A stretch of DNA of 34,682 bases from a virus: positions 1 through 34,682 of IMG/VR virus record IMGVR_UViG_3300005589_000070. One strand, 5' to 3'. Made by a program: the position numbers and the translations under genes. The stretch's first letter is position 1. Every line of letters begins with the position of its first letter. The notes under the pieces are model-generated. The model ran no database searches, was not told where the DNA came from, and saw only the letters and a list, made by a program, of their open reading frames with translations. This document shows, piece after piece, positions 13,932-19,622 of this stretch.

Positions 13932-14502
13932 CAGCAGCGTCGCTTAATAGCGATTCAAAATCATCAGTTAGAGCAACCTCAACCTGCTTGGCTGCGTTAT
14001 ATCCGGCCAGGTCCGCAAGCTGTTTCATTGCGGCCAATGGTGAGTGTTGCTTAATCTTGAATCCATCTTTCCCCGCCGTCACCTCTGCAATTGATGCCAT
14101 TGCATATGGGTCTTGCTCGGCTGATTCTTTAATTGACCAAAGTGTTTGTTCAACCTCCTCACCCTCAGCGTTCGTAGATCGCCCTGTGCGCCACTCAATT
14201 AAATCTGACATATTTACACGGCTAAGGTTAGATAGTCGCTCTAGCATCTCCTGACGACTCATAACGGCACATTTGACCGCTTCTTTCTTCATACTATCAA
14301 CGAAAGCCTTAACCTTAACATCCCTTAACATGCGGCTTACGGATGCCTCTCCAGACTCTCTGGTTTCAGACTTGCCACCAGCTTCAACATACGCATCAAT
14401 ATTACTCATCCCTGAAATGACGTTAACGGCTACTTTTTGCTGAAGTGGCGTTAACTTATCGAACAACTCCTTTTGCTCATCAGTCATTTCAAAGTTATTC
14501 AT
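13918..14502 (-). CDS. terS: Terminase small subunit (TerS)
   Basis: Recognises the packaging site and loads TerL. The 194-aa product has the Terminase_2 layout: LTPLQQKVAVNVISGMSNID (17-36), the helix-turn-helix part with YVEAGGKSETRESGEASVSRML (38-59), then the VDSMKKEAVKC helix. The C-terminal LADLAGYNAAKQVEV is also typical of the family. An AGGTGA site precedes ATG 14502. An extended -10 (14535-14543) lies just upstream, after a terminator, making this the head of the packaging transcript. Confidence 0.9.
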   Translation of the reverse strand: MNNFEMTDEQKELFDKLTPLQQKVAVNVISGMSNIDAYVEAGGKSETRESGEASVSRMLRDVKVKAFVDSMKKEAVKCAVMSRQEMLERLSNLSRVNMSDLIEWRTGRSTNAEGEEVEQTLWSIKESAEQDPYAMASIAEVTAGKDGFKIKQHSPLAAMKQLADLAGYNAAKQVEVALTDDFESLLSDAADDEE

Positions 14503-14518
14503 AACTCATCACCTAAAC

Positions 14519-14626
14519 CTATAATAACCAACCCATTATACCACCCACAATCAGGCAGATACAAAAAAGGCCGCATCCTGCTTTTGTGCATAGCGACCTT
14601 TCCGCGTTATTCAAAATCCTTTTCAT
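14519..14626 (-). CDS. 35-aa single-helix membrane peptide
   Basis: ATG 14626 with GGAGAG upstream opens a frame reading MKRILNNAERSLCTKAGCGL and then a strongly hydrophobic helix (FCICLIVGGIMGWLL) to a TAG at 14519-14521. The N-terminal charge and C-terminal helix suit a small lysis or membrane protein near the holin candidate. A terminator-like hairpin lies within the coding sequence, so either the gene or the terminator may be the main function here. Confidence 0.45.
   Translation of the reverse strand: MKRILNNAERSLCTKAGCGLFCICLIVGGIMGWLL
14535..14543 (-). promoter_or_regulatory. Extended -10 promoter for TerS
   Basis: Minus-strand TGGTATAAT, a perfect TATAAT with TGN, about 33 nt before the TerS ATG and about 25 nt after a terminator stem. 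It is the best single promoter match upstream of the packaging genes. Confidence 0.6.
14562..14601 (-). terminator. Intrinsic terminator before TerS (inside a small ORF)
   Basis: AAAGGTCGC/GCGGCCTTT on the minus strand gives a 9-bp stem with one G-U pair and an 18-nt loop, followed by TTTTTTGT. It would end the lysis-region transcript. It overlaps codons of the 14519-14626 ORF. Confidence 0.6.
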
Positions 14627-14642
14627 AACTCTAACTCTCCAG

Positions 14643-14759
14643 TTAATCGTCGAAATTTAATGTCTCCGCTGTGTCGTCTTCTGGTAGCTCACCAAGATCC
14701 ATTTCTTCTTTAATCTCCGCAAGCCACACCATAAAATCTTTGAACTTAGCTTGTAACAT
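14643..14759 (-). CDS. 38-aa acidic hypothetical protein
   Basis: ATG 14759 lies 2 nt after the stop of the holin candidate. The product MLQAKFKDFMVWLAEIKEEM is helical and then acidic (LGELPEDDTAETLNFDD). No clear family. Its position between membrane proteins suggests it belongs to the lysis-region operon. Confidence 0.5.
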   Translation of the reverse strand: MLQAKFKDFMVWLAEIKEEMDLGELPEDDTAETLNFDD

Positions 14760-14761
14760 AA

Positions 14762-14977
14762 CTAACCACCACTTGAATCAAGCGCTCTTTGCGCTATATC
14801 ATTTCGACGTTTGTTTTCACGCCAGTTAAGAAATAGGAATAAAACACCAGCAAAGCATGAGACTGCTGTCAGGCTAAGAGATATGATTGTTGAGTTCTGT
14901 GTCACCCACTGAGTAAGCCCACCGCCTATAGACCCTCCAGTAAGAACCGCACCAATGGTGTTACTGTTTTGACTCAT
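14762..14977 (-). CDS. Small membrane protein, holin candidate (71 aa)
   Basis: Start at ATG 14977; a TTG two codons upstream is possible. After a polar Gly-rich start (NTIGAVLTGGSIGGGLTQW), residues about 30-51 form one strong transmembrane helix (STIISLSLTAVSCFAGVLFL), followed by the basic tail NWRENKRRN. A hydrophobic core with a positively charged C-terminus is the usual architecture of small holins, which time lysis by permeabilising the inner membrane. The location upstream of TerS is also a common lysis-gene position. Not proven. Confidence 0.55.
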   Translation of the reverse strand: MSQNSNTIGAVLTGGSIGGGLTQWVTQNSTIISLSLTAVSCFAGVLFLFLNWRENKRRNDIAQRALDSSGG

Positions 14978-15122
14978 CTCCAACCCCCTTCAGCTCATCA
15001 GATTTGTTTCTCCTCTTGTATATCATTCTGATGTTTATCCCGATGCAAATCAATGTTGCCAGCTGCACTATTACAAATAGATCCACCGGCGATATACCAA
15101 TAAGCAGCAACAGTTCAGTCAT
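14961..15122 (-). CDS. 53-aa membrane protein of lysis-region operon
   Basis: ATG 15122 with AGG three nt upstream; the stop overlaps the next gene start by 17 nt. A hydrophobic helix covers residues about 3-33 (LLLLIGISPVDLFVIVQLAT and beyond), then the tail MIYKRRNKSDELKGVGDESK is basic and soluble. The layout is an N-out or N-in single-pass protein with cytosolic tail. It could be a holin partner or antiholin; this is inferred only from position and shape. Confidence 0.55.
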   Translation of the reverse strand: MTELLLLIGISPVDLFVIVQLATLICIGINIRMIYKRRNKSDELKGVGDESKQ

Positions 15123-15124
15123 TA

Positions 15125-15171
15125 CCTAACCCTATGATTGATTGTTATGCGATTATATCATAAGGGTTAGG
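15125..15171 (-). promoter_or_regulatory. Stem-loop containing promoter and ribosome site
   Basis: CCTAACCCTATGAT (15125-15138) pairs with 15157-15171 except for one bulged base. On the minus strand a perfect extended -10, TGATATAAT (15152-15160), overlaps the upstream arm, and the AGG ribosome site of the 15122 gene lies in the other arm. Confidence 0.55.
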
Positions 15172-15194
15172 GTTGGCGGTAATTGTCGAGCTCC

Positions 15195-15532
15195 TTACCA
15201 AACGTCTTGCATCCCGATTAGTTCCGGCTCTATGCCAGTAAGTTTTTTAAACTTGGTGGATTTGTTTTTTACATCCTTAATCCACTCATCAAACTTATCA
15301 GATAATGGCTCTACGTCCTTGATTGCAAATCCAATAACCTGAGATCGTTCGTCTGCATCATAGTGAAAACTATAAGTTTCCATTTCTTCACTTTCATACC
15401 AGTCATAAAACTCTTCGTGGTAATTACCGTTAACACCAAACATCATACAGTCATCATCACACTTTTCTACCGCGCTTTAACCTTGCTTGCATTGGCTCCG
15501 ATAATCATTCCACCCGAAATATCAATACCCAT
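15195..15532 (-). pseudogene. Frameshifted small phage gene (about 112 codons in two frames)
   Basis: ATG 15532 overlaps the upstream stop and reads MGIDISGGMIIGANASKVKA before a TAG at 15467-15469. The -1 frame opens immediately before this stop and continues as SAVEKCDDDCMMFGVNGN through IGFAIKDVEPLSDKFDEW to IGMQDVW at 15195. The start of the second part has no ribosome site. The two halves join naturally if one base is missing in the 12-nt window around the AAAGCGCGG segment. Either a disrupted gene, a sequencing error or, less likely, a programmed -1 shift. Function unknown. Confidence 0.65.
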
Positions 15533-16011
15533 CACACCATCTCCAAATCATCAACATATACCGTTATCTCATACTGATTGTCACATTCAGATATCATCTT
15601 GAACTCAAAATCAGCAAACCTCCCGATAATTCCATCAAATCGATTCTTTTCAATAAACATCAATTCAAGCAATCTCTTTCCATCTTTAACGCTTACCGTC
15701 ATAAACCCGTAGTCATCATCTAGGTTAAGCAGTAAACCACCATATCTGCCATTCCTGCGACCATTGCGGCCACTTCGATTACCTCTCCTGCCGCTCCTCC
15801 CACCACGTCGGCCGTTCCTTGAGTTTCTTCCAGTCCTTGTGAATGGGTCGGTATCACCTATCATTCCAAAGCTGTACATGTTCATTTTTGTTTGTATCGT
15901 TGTTCTTGATTGACTGAGTAGTCGCATTATTGTCTGACTGGTTTCTTGTCCAACCAGTGCAACTATCAGTATCGTTAACATTATTCGGGCCGTTCGCTTA
16001 TTCCACTTCAT
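15532..16011 (-). CDS. Secreted-type protein with Arg/Gly/Asn repeat (159 aa)
   Basis: Start at ATG 16011 with GGGAGG 9 nt ahead. Residues about 5-25 (KRTARIMLTILIVALVGQ) look like a signal peptide or signal anchor. A strongly basic run of Arg, Gly, Asn and Ser (TGRNSRNGRRGGRSGRRGNR and on) fills residues about 60-92, followed by a soluble alpha/beta domain to residue 159. The gene overlaps its upstream neighbour by 14 nt. Exported, RG-rich and located next to lysis genes, it might bind envelope or nucleic acid polyanions. I do not recognise a family. Confidence 0.6.
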   Translation of the reverse strand: MKWNKRTARIMLTILIVALVGQETSQTIMRLLSQSRTTIQTKMNMYSFGMIGDTDPFTRTGRNSRNGRRGGRSGRRGNRSGRNGRRNGRYGGLLLNLDDDYGFMTVSVKDGKRLLELMFIEKNRFDGIIGRFADFEFKMISECDNQYEITVYVDDLEMV

Positions 16012-16150
16012 TATCGCCAACCTCCCACCACTCATCAGAGGTCTTATCTTTCTCCATTATCTTTATCTCAGGCTGTGGCTTTACGTTTATCCATATAGCC
16101 ACGGCAACCAAACAACCAACCATAAGCATTAGTAGATATAATCCTTCCAT
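15998..16150 (-). CDS. 50-aa single-pass membrane protein
   Basis: ATG 16150 behind GGAGG. Residues 3-22 form a transmembrane helix (GLYLLMLMVGCLVAVAIWIN) followed by a soluble charged part (KPQPEIKIMEKDKTSDEWWE). The stop lies 14 nt inside the next gene. N-terminal anchor plus periplasmic-type tail resembles a very short spanin or lysis accessory protein, but it is much shorter than known Rz proteins. Confidence 0.6.
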   Translation of the reverse strand: MEGLYLLMLMVGCLVAVAIWINVKPQPEIKIMEKDKTSDEWWEVGDNEVE

Positions 16151-16210
16151 GGGCCTTAACCTCCAAGGTTCAATTGAGCCAGCTTGTTAACTGGCTTCAT
16201 GGTTTATGTT

Positions 16211-16597
16211 TTACTTATTGTTTGGCCAGTTAGACCAATCTTTTGCCCACTCATGATAAAACTCAGAATTCGTATACTCACCAGCAACAACAGAAGGAAC
16301 CGTTATAAACGGGAACATAATTGCAATGCACGGGTCTTTTGGCATCATGTAAAAGTTTTCCTTTAAACTTGATAACTCATCCTCCAACTCCTTAACCCGC
16401 AAATGGTTAGCTTTAGTGCTGGCGCTGATTTGGCTGGCCTTATATTTATCAGCACACGCCTCGACTGCGGATATTGCATCATTAAGCAGTACTCCAGAGT
16501 CTTCACCATAGCATCCATCTTTACCATATTGGATTTCATGCCCATCAGTGTCGTAACGCTCCTGAATCGCCTCCACCAACAACTCTTTTAAGTTCAT
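16211..16597 (-). CDS. Hypothetical 128-aa protein with coiled coil
   Basis: Starts MNLKELLVEAIQERYDTDGH after AAGGGGATAG. Residues about 48-80 form a long charged helix (HLRVKELEDELSSLKENFYM) likely to be a coiled coil. The C-terminus is Trp-rich (FYHEWAKDWSNWPNN). No catalytic motif. It is flanked by membrane-protein genes; function unknown. Confidence 0.7.
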   Translation of the reverse strand: MNLKELLVEAIQERYDTDGHEIQYGKDGCYGEDSGVLLNDAISAVEACADKYKASQISASTKANHLRVKELEDELSSLKENFYMMPKDPCIAIMFPFITVPSVVAGEYTNSEFYHEWAKDWSNWPNNK

Positions 16598-16661
16598 ATC
16601 TATCCCCTTACCCTTCTAATCAATTACTGTTTTATTAACTTACTTGGCTGTCCGCTAAAGG

Positions 16662-16850
16662 CTACTTACTGCACTCATAAGCAAATGCCAAAATCAGGAC
16701 TGGAATTACTATTGCCAATGGGATCCAAATCGGAGACAGTACCCACCACCAAGACCAGTCAATGTTATCAGTCAATTTCAGACCAATGAATAGCACAGCT
16801 AGCAACCCAGTAAACCCGATACCACCACTTGAATTTGTTGTCTTACTCAT
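16662..16850 (-). CDS. Two-helix membrane protein, phage fragile-X-F-like group
   Basis: A 62-aa protein with two hydrophobic segments, residues about 9-27 (GIGFTGLLAVLFIGLKLT) and about 34-58 (WWWVLSPIWIPLAIVIPVLI). The phrase DWSWWWVLSPIWIPL matches a recurrent group of small phage membrane proteins often labelled transmembrane Fragile-X-F associated. No function has been established for the group that I know of. It sits between the GIY-YIG gene and a coiled-coil gene. Confidence 0.75.
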   Translation of the reverse strand: MSKTTNSSGGIGFTGLLAVLFIGLKLTDNIDWSWWWVLSPIWIPLAIVIPVLILAFAYECSK

Positions 16851-16873
16851 AACTTACTCTCTTATCTGTATGT

Positions 16874-17398
16874 TTAATTTAATCGCGGCAACTTAACCGC
16901 ATCGGCATAAGAGAAAACACGCTCTTTTGCCAGTTTAAATGAAATATCAAACCACTCACCGGAAATCAGCCTGTCTGATAGTGATTTGTGGCATTGCTTT
17001 TCAATTGCATGTGCGATTGATGATGATTCCACCTTGTGGAAATAAGTTTCTTTTATGATCTTTCCGGATATCGATGCAACAGACGCGCACCGCTTTTCTG
17101 GATTGTCAGACTTTCCAATCTTTACAGTTCCGTCGGTGCACTGCATTACATAAACAAATGAATCTTTTTTATCTTTAGTAAAATCAACGCAATTTAATAA
17201 ATATTCATATACATCTTCAGGGCTATGTGCGCATTTATTTAGACTTACAGCTGATAAATATGACATCGCAATCGGCTCAACATCATCATTAGATAGAAAC
17301 CCAGAGTCAATCCCAACCCTTACAGCACTAACTATTGCTTCCAAGTGCTCTATTGGTGTCTTGTCTTTCATTTCTTTACCGCTAAATGGATGTATCAT
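16874..17398 (-). CDS. GIY-YIG family nuclease-like protein (T5orf172 type)
   Basis: 174 aa. The C-terminal half carries FVYVMQCTDGTVKIGKSDNP (81-100) with R103, then AIEKQCHKSLSDRLISGEWFDI, which matches the T5orf172/MUG113 branch of GIY-YIG domains: the Tyr of VYVM, the KIGKS strand, an Arg and a downstream Glu. The N-terminal 75 residues are helical and unassigned. An AAAGGAG site precedes the ATG, which lies 17 nt inside the zinc-knuckle gene upstream. Possibly a nuclease used against host or rival DNA, or a homing relative. Confidence 0.8.
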   Translation of the reverse strand: MIHPFSGKEMKDKTPIEHLEAIVSAVRVGIDSGFLSNDDVEPIAMSYLSAVSLNKCAHSPEDVYEYLLNCVDFTKDKKDSFVYVMQCTDGTVKIGKSDNPEKRCASVASISGKIIKETYFHKVESSSIAHAIEKQCHKSLSDRLISGEWFDISFKLAKERVFSYADAVKLPRLN

Positions 17399-17531
17399 TA
17401 TATTTCTCCTTTGCTTCCTTTAACTTCCTTTGAAATGCTTTCTGCTTGCAGTTATTGCTGCAATACATCGCACGACTTGTACCGTGAAACTGTTTACCGC
17501 AAAACTGGCAAGACTTTAACTCGATTGCCAT
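17382..17531 (-). CDS. 49-aa zinc-knuckle protein
   Basis: Reads MAIELKSCQFCGKQFHGTSR and then AMYCSNNCKQKAFQRKLKEA. Two Cys pairs (CQFC and CSNNC) should bind one zinc ion, followed by a basic helix. The same CxxC...YCSxxCKQKAxxR plan occurs in the 27309-27509 gene. It is the first gene after a terminator/promoter pair and overlaps the GIY-YIG gene. It is likely a small DNA-binding or adaptor protein. Confidence 0.7.
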   Translation of the reverse strand: MAIELKSCQFCGKQFHGTSRAMYCSNNCKQKAFQRKLKEAKEKYNDTSI

Positions 17532-17598
17532 TTTGTACCCCTTGTTAACTCTACATGGTTAATATTAACTGCTTACGGTTATTAATCAATACTAATTA

Positions 17599-17627
17599 GT
17601 TATATTAATATCGATTTTTAGACACAA
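17599..17627 (-). promoter_or_regulatory. Promoter for the zinc-knuckle/GIY-YIG operon
   Basis: On the minus strand TTGTGT (17622-17627), a 17-nt spacer and TATAAC (17599-17604, 5 of 6). The -35 abuts the T tail of the terminator at 17625-17659. A 12-bp perfect palindrome GTTAATATTAAC (17558-17569) lies downstream in the leader and could be an operator. Confidence 0.55.
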
Positions 17628-17659
17628 AAAGGCCGCTAGGAAATTCCAACTAGCGGCCT
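17625..17659 (-). terminator. Strong intrinsic terminator
   Basis: A 10-bp perfect stem (17630-17639 with 17650-17659, AGGCCGCTAG/CTAGCGGCCT) with a 10-nt loop; the minus strand continues with TTTTTGTG. It would end a leftward transcript from the 17.7-kb region. Confidence 0.85.
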
Positions 17660-17823
17660 CTTCTCCACACATTTTCAAATGGCTCCGGCTCCCTACCGGC
17701 GCAAGTGGTAACAGTGCCTCACGGCATCGGTGCGCATGTAGCGGTAACTCACGCTATATACTGATTTGGCTCACCTCCTTCCGAAGGCTTCCATTCCTCT
17801 TGGTAACTAATATCTAGTTTAGT

Positions 17824-17832
17824 TGGTATAAT
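17824..17832 (+). promoter_or_regulatory. Extended -10 promoter for the lysis operon
   Basis: TGGTATAAT, a perfect extended -10, lies 42 nt before the chosen endolysin ATG, giving a leader of about 35 nt. No strong -35 box is present. Confidence 0.65.
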
Positions 17833-17874
17833 GTCATGGCCAAAGATTGTTTGGTAATTAGAGAGGTTTCACTT

Positions 17875-18270
17875 ATGCAGCAACATAAATTCAGCCAGTC
17901 CAGCCTAAATAAGCTTGCTCAGTGTGACGATGATTTGCAACGTGTCGCACACATGGCCCTGAAGTACTCAAAATATGATTTCGGCATTAGTGAAGGGATT
18001 CGAACTATTGAGCGCCAAAAGGAAATGATTGATCACGGAAAGTCTCAGACAATGAATAGCCGGCACTTGCCTAACGATTACGGTGTTAGTGAGGCTATCG
18101 ACATCAAGATTTATCGCAATGGCCAAATTACGTGGGATCCAAAGTACTTCCGTAAAGTTGCCGGTGCATTCTTCAAAGCAGCCTTTGAGCTTGGTATCCC
18201 TATTGAGTGGGGCGGTCATTGGGAGAGCTTGTTTGATGGCCCTCACTTTCAACTGTCTAAGAAGGTGTGA
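17875..18270 (+). CDS. Endolysin, M15-family L-alanyl-D-glutamate peptidase
   Basis: Cuts the peptide stems of peptidoglycan during lysis. The 131-aa product has the Peptidase_M15_4 zinc site: SRHLP (62-66, His64), SEAIDIKIY (72-80, Asp76) and DGPHFQL (121-127, His124), with EWGGHW in between. Start at ATG 17875 is preferred over ATG 17836 because AGAGAGG lies about 8 nt before it and the earlier ATG would follow the -10 box too closely. No signal peptide is seen, so a holin is needed for export. The next gene is a membrane protein of holin type. Confidence 0.9.
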   Translation: MQQHKFSQSSLNKLAQCDDDLQRVAHMALKYSKYDFGISEGIRTIERQKEMIDHGKSQTMNSRHLPNDYGVSEAIDIKIYRNGQITWDPKYFRKVAGAFFKAAFELGIPIEWGGHWESLFDGPHFQLSKKV

Positions 18271-18272
18271 TT

Positions 18273-18782
18273 ATGGACTGGCTAAAGAAACTTGCAGGTT
18301 ATGCGCCTGATATAGTAGGGGCTATTGTTAGCGGTGGAGCAACGCTTCCAGCAACCGCCATCCGTATAGCATCAAAAGAACTTCTTGGCTACGAGACGGA
18401 TGACCAGAACGTACTAGCAAAGGCCGTTGAGGCAGCAACTCCAGATGAGATGCTTAAGCTAAATCAAGCCAACAACAACTTTGTAATAAGAAAACTTGAG
18501 CTGCAAAACGAGGAAATGGCAAGCGCTAGGAAGTCATACGCAACAAACCATAAACAGGCCGACGATATAGCTAAAAGTGTAATGCGATTTAATGTTATAT
18601 ACGTTGTCTTGGTTGCGCTCGCTCAAATCGCCGCAATAACTCTTACCGAGCTCCCAGATGCTGCAGTGGTTGTTATAGGAAATGTCTGTGGATGGATAAT
18701 TAAAGGGCTTCTTGATGAGCGAATACAGGTTTGTGGCTTTTATTTCGGTTCGAGTATTGGAAGTAAGACAAAAGACAAATAA
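18273..18782 (+). CDS. Holin-type membrane protein (3TM-like, 169 aa)
   Basis: ATG 18273 lies 2 nt after the endolysin stop with AAGAAGG ahead. The N-terminal helical part (IVGAIVSGGATLPATAIRIA, then LAKAVEAATPDEMLKLNQAN) precedes a charged linker and two or three membrane segments between about residues 100 and 155 (FNVIYVVLVALAQIAAITL and AVVVIGNVCGWIIKGLL). This layout fits the gene-transfer-agent-like 3TM holin family. It probably releases or activates the endolysin. A strong terminator follows. Confidence 0.7.
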   Translation: MDWLKKLAGYAPDIVGAIVSGGATLPATAIRIASKELLGYETDDQNVLAKAVEAATPDEMLKLNQANNNFVIRKLELQNEEMASARKSYATNHKQADDIAKSVMRFNVIYVVLVALAQIAAITLTELPDAAVVVIGNVCGWIIKGLLDERIQVCGFYFGSSIGSKTKDK

Positions 18783-18783
18783 A

Positions 18784-18814
18784 CAAAAGGCCTCGATATG
18801 AGGCCTTGTTTTTA
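18784..18814. terminator. Bidirectional terminator after the lysis operon
   Basis: AAGGCCTC/GAGGCCTT 8-bp stem with GATAT loop, followed by TTGTTTTTAA on the plus strand; the minus strand also ends in T-rich sequence (TTTTGTTT). It lies between the plus lysis genes and the minus gene at 18812-18969. Confidence 0.9.
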
Positions 18815-18969
18815 ACCAGCAATCAACCATGGTCCGATCGTAAATACACCATAAAATATTAAAGCGCACGCAACATACCCAACAACCTCTTTTGCGTTGG
18901 GCCAATCACGCCCCTAACGGCTTGCGTTTTTACCTTTACCCTGCAATAATCATTAACATAAGTTTTCAT
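18812..18969 (-). pseudogene. Frameshifted small membrane-protein gene (about 52 codons)
   Basis: ATG 18969 follows AAGGA and reads MKTYVNDYCRVKVKTQAVRG, then runs out of frame. In the -1 frame the coding sense resumes at once as RDWPNAKEVVGYVACALIFY and GVFTIGPWLIAG, a clear transmembrane segment ending at the TAA 18812-18814. Joining the two at the GGGG run needs one extra base and gives a 52-aa single-pass protein. Neither half alone has a sensible start and stop. Probably an indel in the G run, real or technical. Confidence 0.6.
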
Positions 18970-19006
18970 TGATATTCCTTACTCTATCTCCAAACCCTAG
19001 CCTATT

Positions 19007-19036
19007 AGCCCAGACCGATCATCTGGGCTTCTTTTT
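19007..19036 (+). terminator. Second plus-strand terminator
   Basis: AGCCCAGA (19007-19014) pairs with TCTGGGCT (19022-19029), loop CCGATCA, followed by TCTTTTTAT on the plus strand. It would stop read-through from the lysis operon into the opposing small genes. Confidence 0.7.
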
Positions 19037-19292
19037 ATCTTCCGCAAACAAATGCAATGTGAGCATTTGTAATCATCTCGAAACCGTTAGGTGTGTATCT
19101 GTCAATCATCACACACCCGCCAAGCGACCCACGAAAAGTGACAGACCAAAAAGGCTTTTTATCTATACCGACAGATAGTGAATAACTTACAAACTCCAAC
19201 CCTCCCTCGATCATGTTAGTCAAGTATCGCTGCACCTCTCGGTACTTGTAGTCTTCGCTTAGTTCTTTTTCTTCTACTGTTTGCTCAATCAT
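19035..19292 (-). CDS. Hypothetical 85-aa protein
   Basis: ATG 19292 overlaps the upstream stop (ATGA). The product opens with a charged helix (MIEQTVEEKELSEDYKYREV) and continues with a beta-rich part including KKPFWSVTFRGSLGGCVMID. No family recognised. It is the last gene of a leftward cluster of small unknown genes between the lysis and replication regions. Confidence 0.65.
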   Translation of the reverse strand: MIEQTVEEKELSEDYKYREVQRYLTNMIEGGLEFVSYSLSVGIDKKPFWSVTFRGSLGGCVMIDRYTPNGFEMITNAHIAFVCGR

Positions 19293-19558
19293 CGCAACAC
19301 CCCTTCAAGCTTAGCCGCAACAGCTTCGATGTGGTTGTGGATTGCATCTAGATCCAACACCGACTGATTAGAAAGCTCATGCTTAATTGCGCCACGTACA
19401 AGCATGTCAAACTTTGGATAATGCCCGATGAAAGAAGATTTAACGGTACCAACCTTCTCAGGCGCAACACCTTCACCAGCCTCAACCACTGATAACGAGT
19501 AAAGCGTAAATTGATGCTTATCGCTTGTTACTTTGTATTCTTCTGTTTCAAAAATCAT
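19289..19558 (-). CDS. Hypothetical 89-aa protein, DUF5405-like
   Basis: Starts behind GGAGAG. The pattern of an early strand with SDKHQFTLYSLSVVEAG, then a YPKFDMLVRGAIKHEL helix and a closing AIHNHIEAVAAKLEG helix resembles DUF5405-type phage proteins, where a short strand region precedes two helices. The match is by eye and weak. It is coupled to the next gene by overlapping stop and start. Confidence 0.6.
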   Translation of the reverse strand: MIFETEEYKVTSDKHQFTLYSLSVVEAGEGVAPEKVGTVKSSFIGHYPKFDMLVRGAIKHELSNQSVLDLDAIHNHIEAVAAKLEGVLR

Positions 19559-19622
19559 TCTCTATCTCTCCGTTGTTTGTGTGCTGTTATTATCTTGTAT
19601 TAACTTCAACTTGTCCTTTCGG

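Larger units (their letters stand above)
17592..17774 (-). other. Interrupted frame or leader behind a perfect Shine-Dalgarno
   Basis: This is the main content of the 343-nt gap between the zinc-knuckle gene and the endolysin. On the minus strand AAGGAGGTGA (17771-17780) is a perfect 10-nt ribosome site, but no standard start lies at normal spacing. The frame from the GTG in this site (17774) meets an in-frame TAG at its seventh codon (17754-17756), then stays open for 53 codons through the terminator hairpin to 17592. The + strand here carries hairpins CCGG-7-CCGG and AGCG-8-CGCT. It may be a dead gene, a leader RNA or a structured RNA. Confidence 0.35.

Noticed and set aside
15195-15532. 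Programmed -1 frameshift
   Set aside because: The junction lacks an X XXY YYZ heptamer and a clear downstream pseudoknot, so an indel is the simpler explanation, though not excluded.
18534-18905. 123-aa minus-strand ORF across the holin gene
   Set aside because: It is antisense to the membrane-protein gene, has Cys-rich erratic composition and no ribosome site; it is explained as a shadow of 18273-18782 and of the frameshifted 18812-18969 gene.
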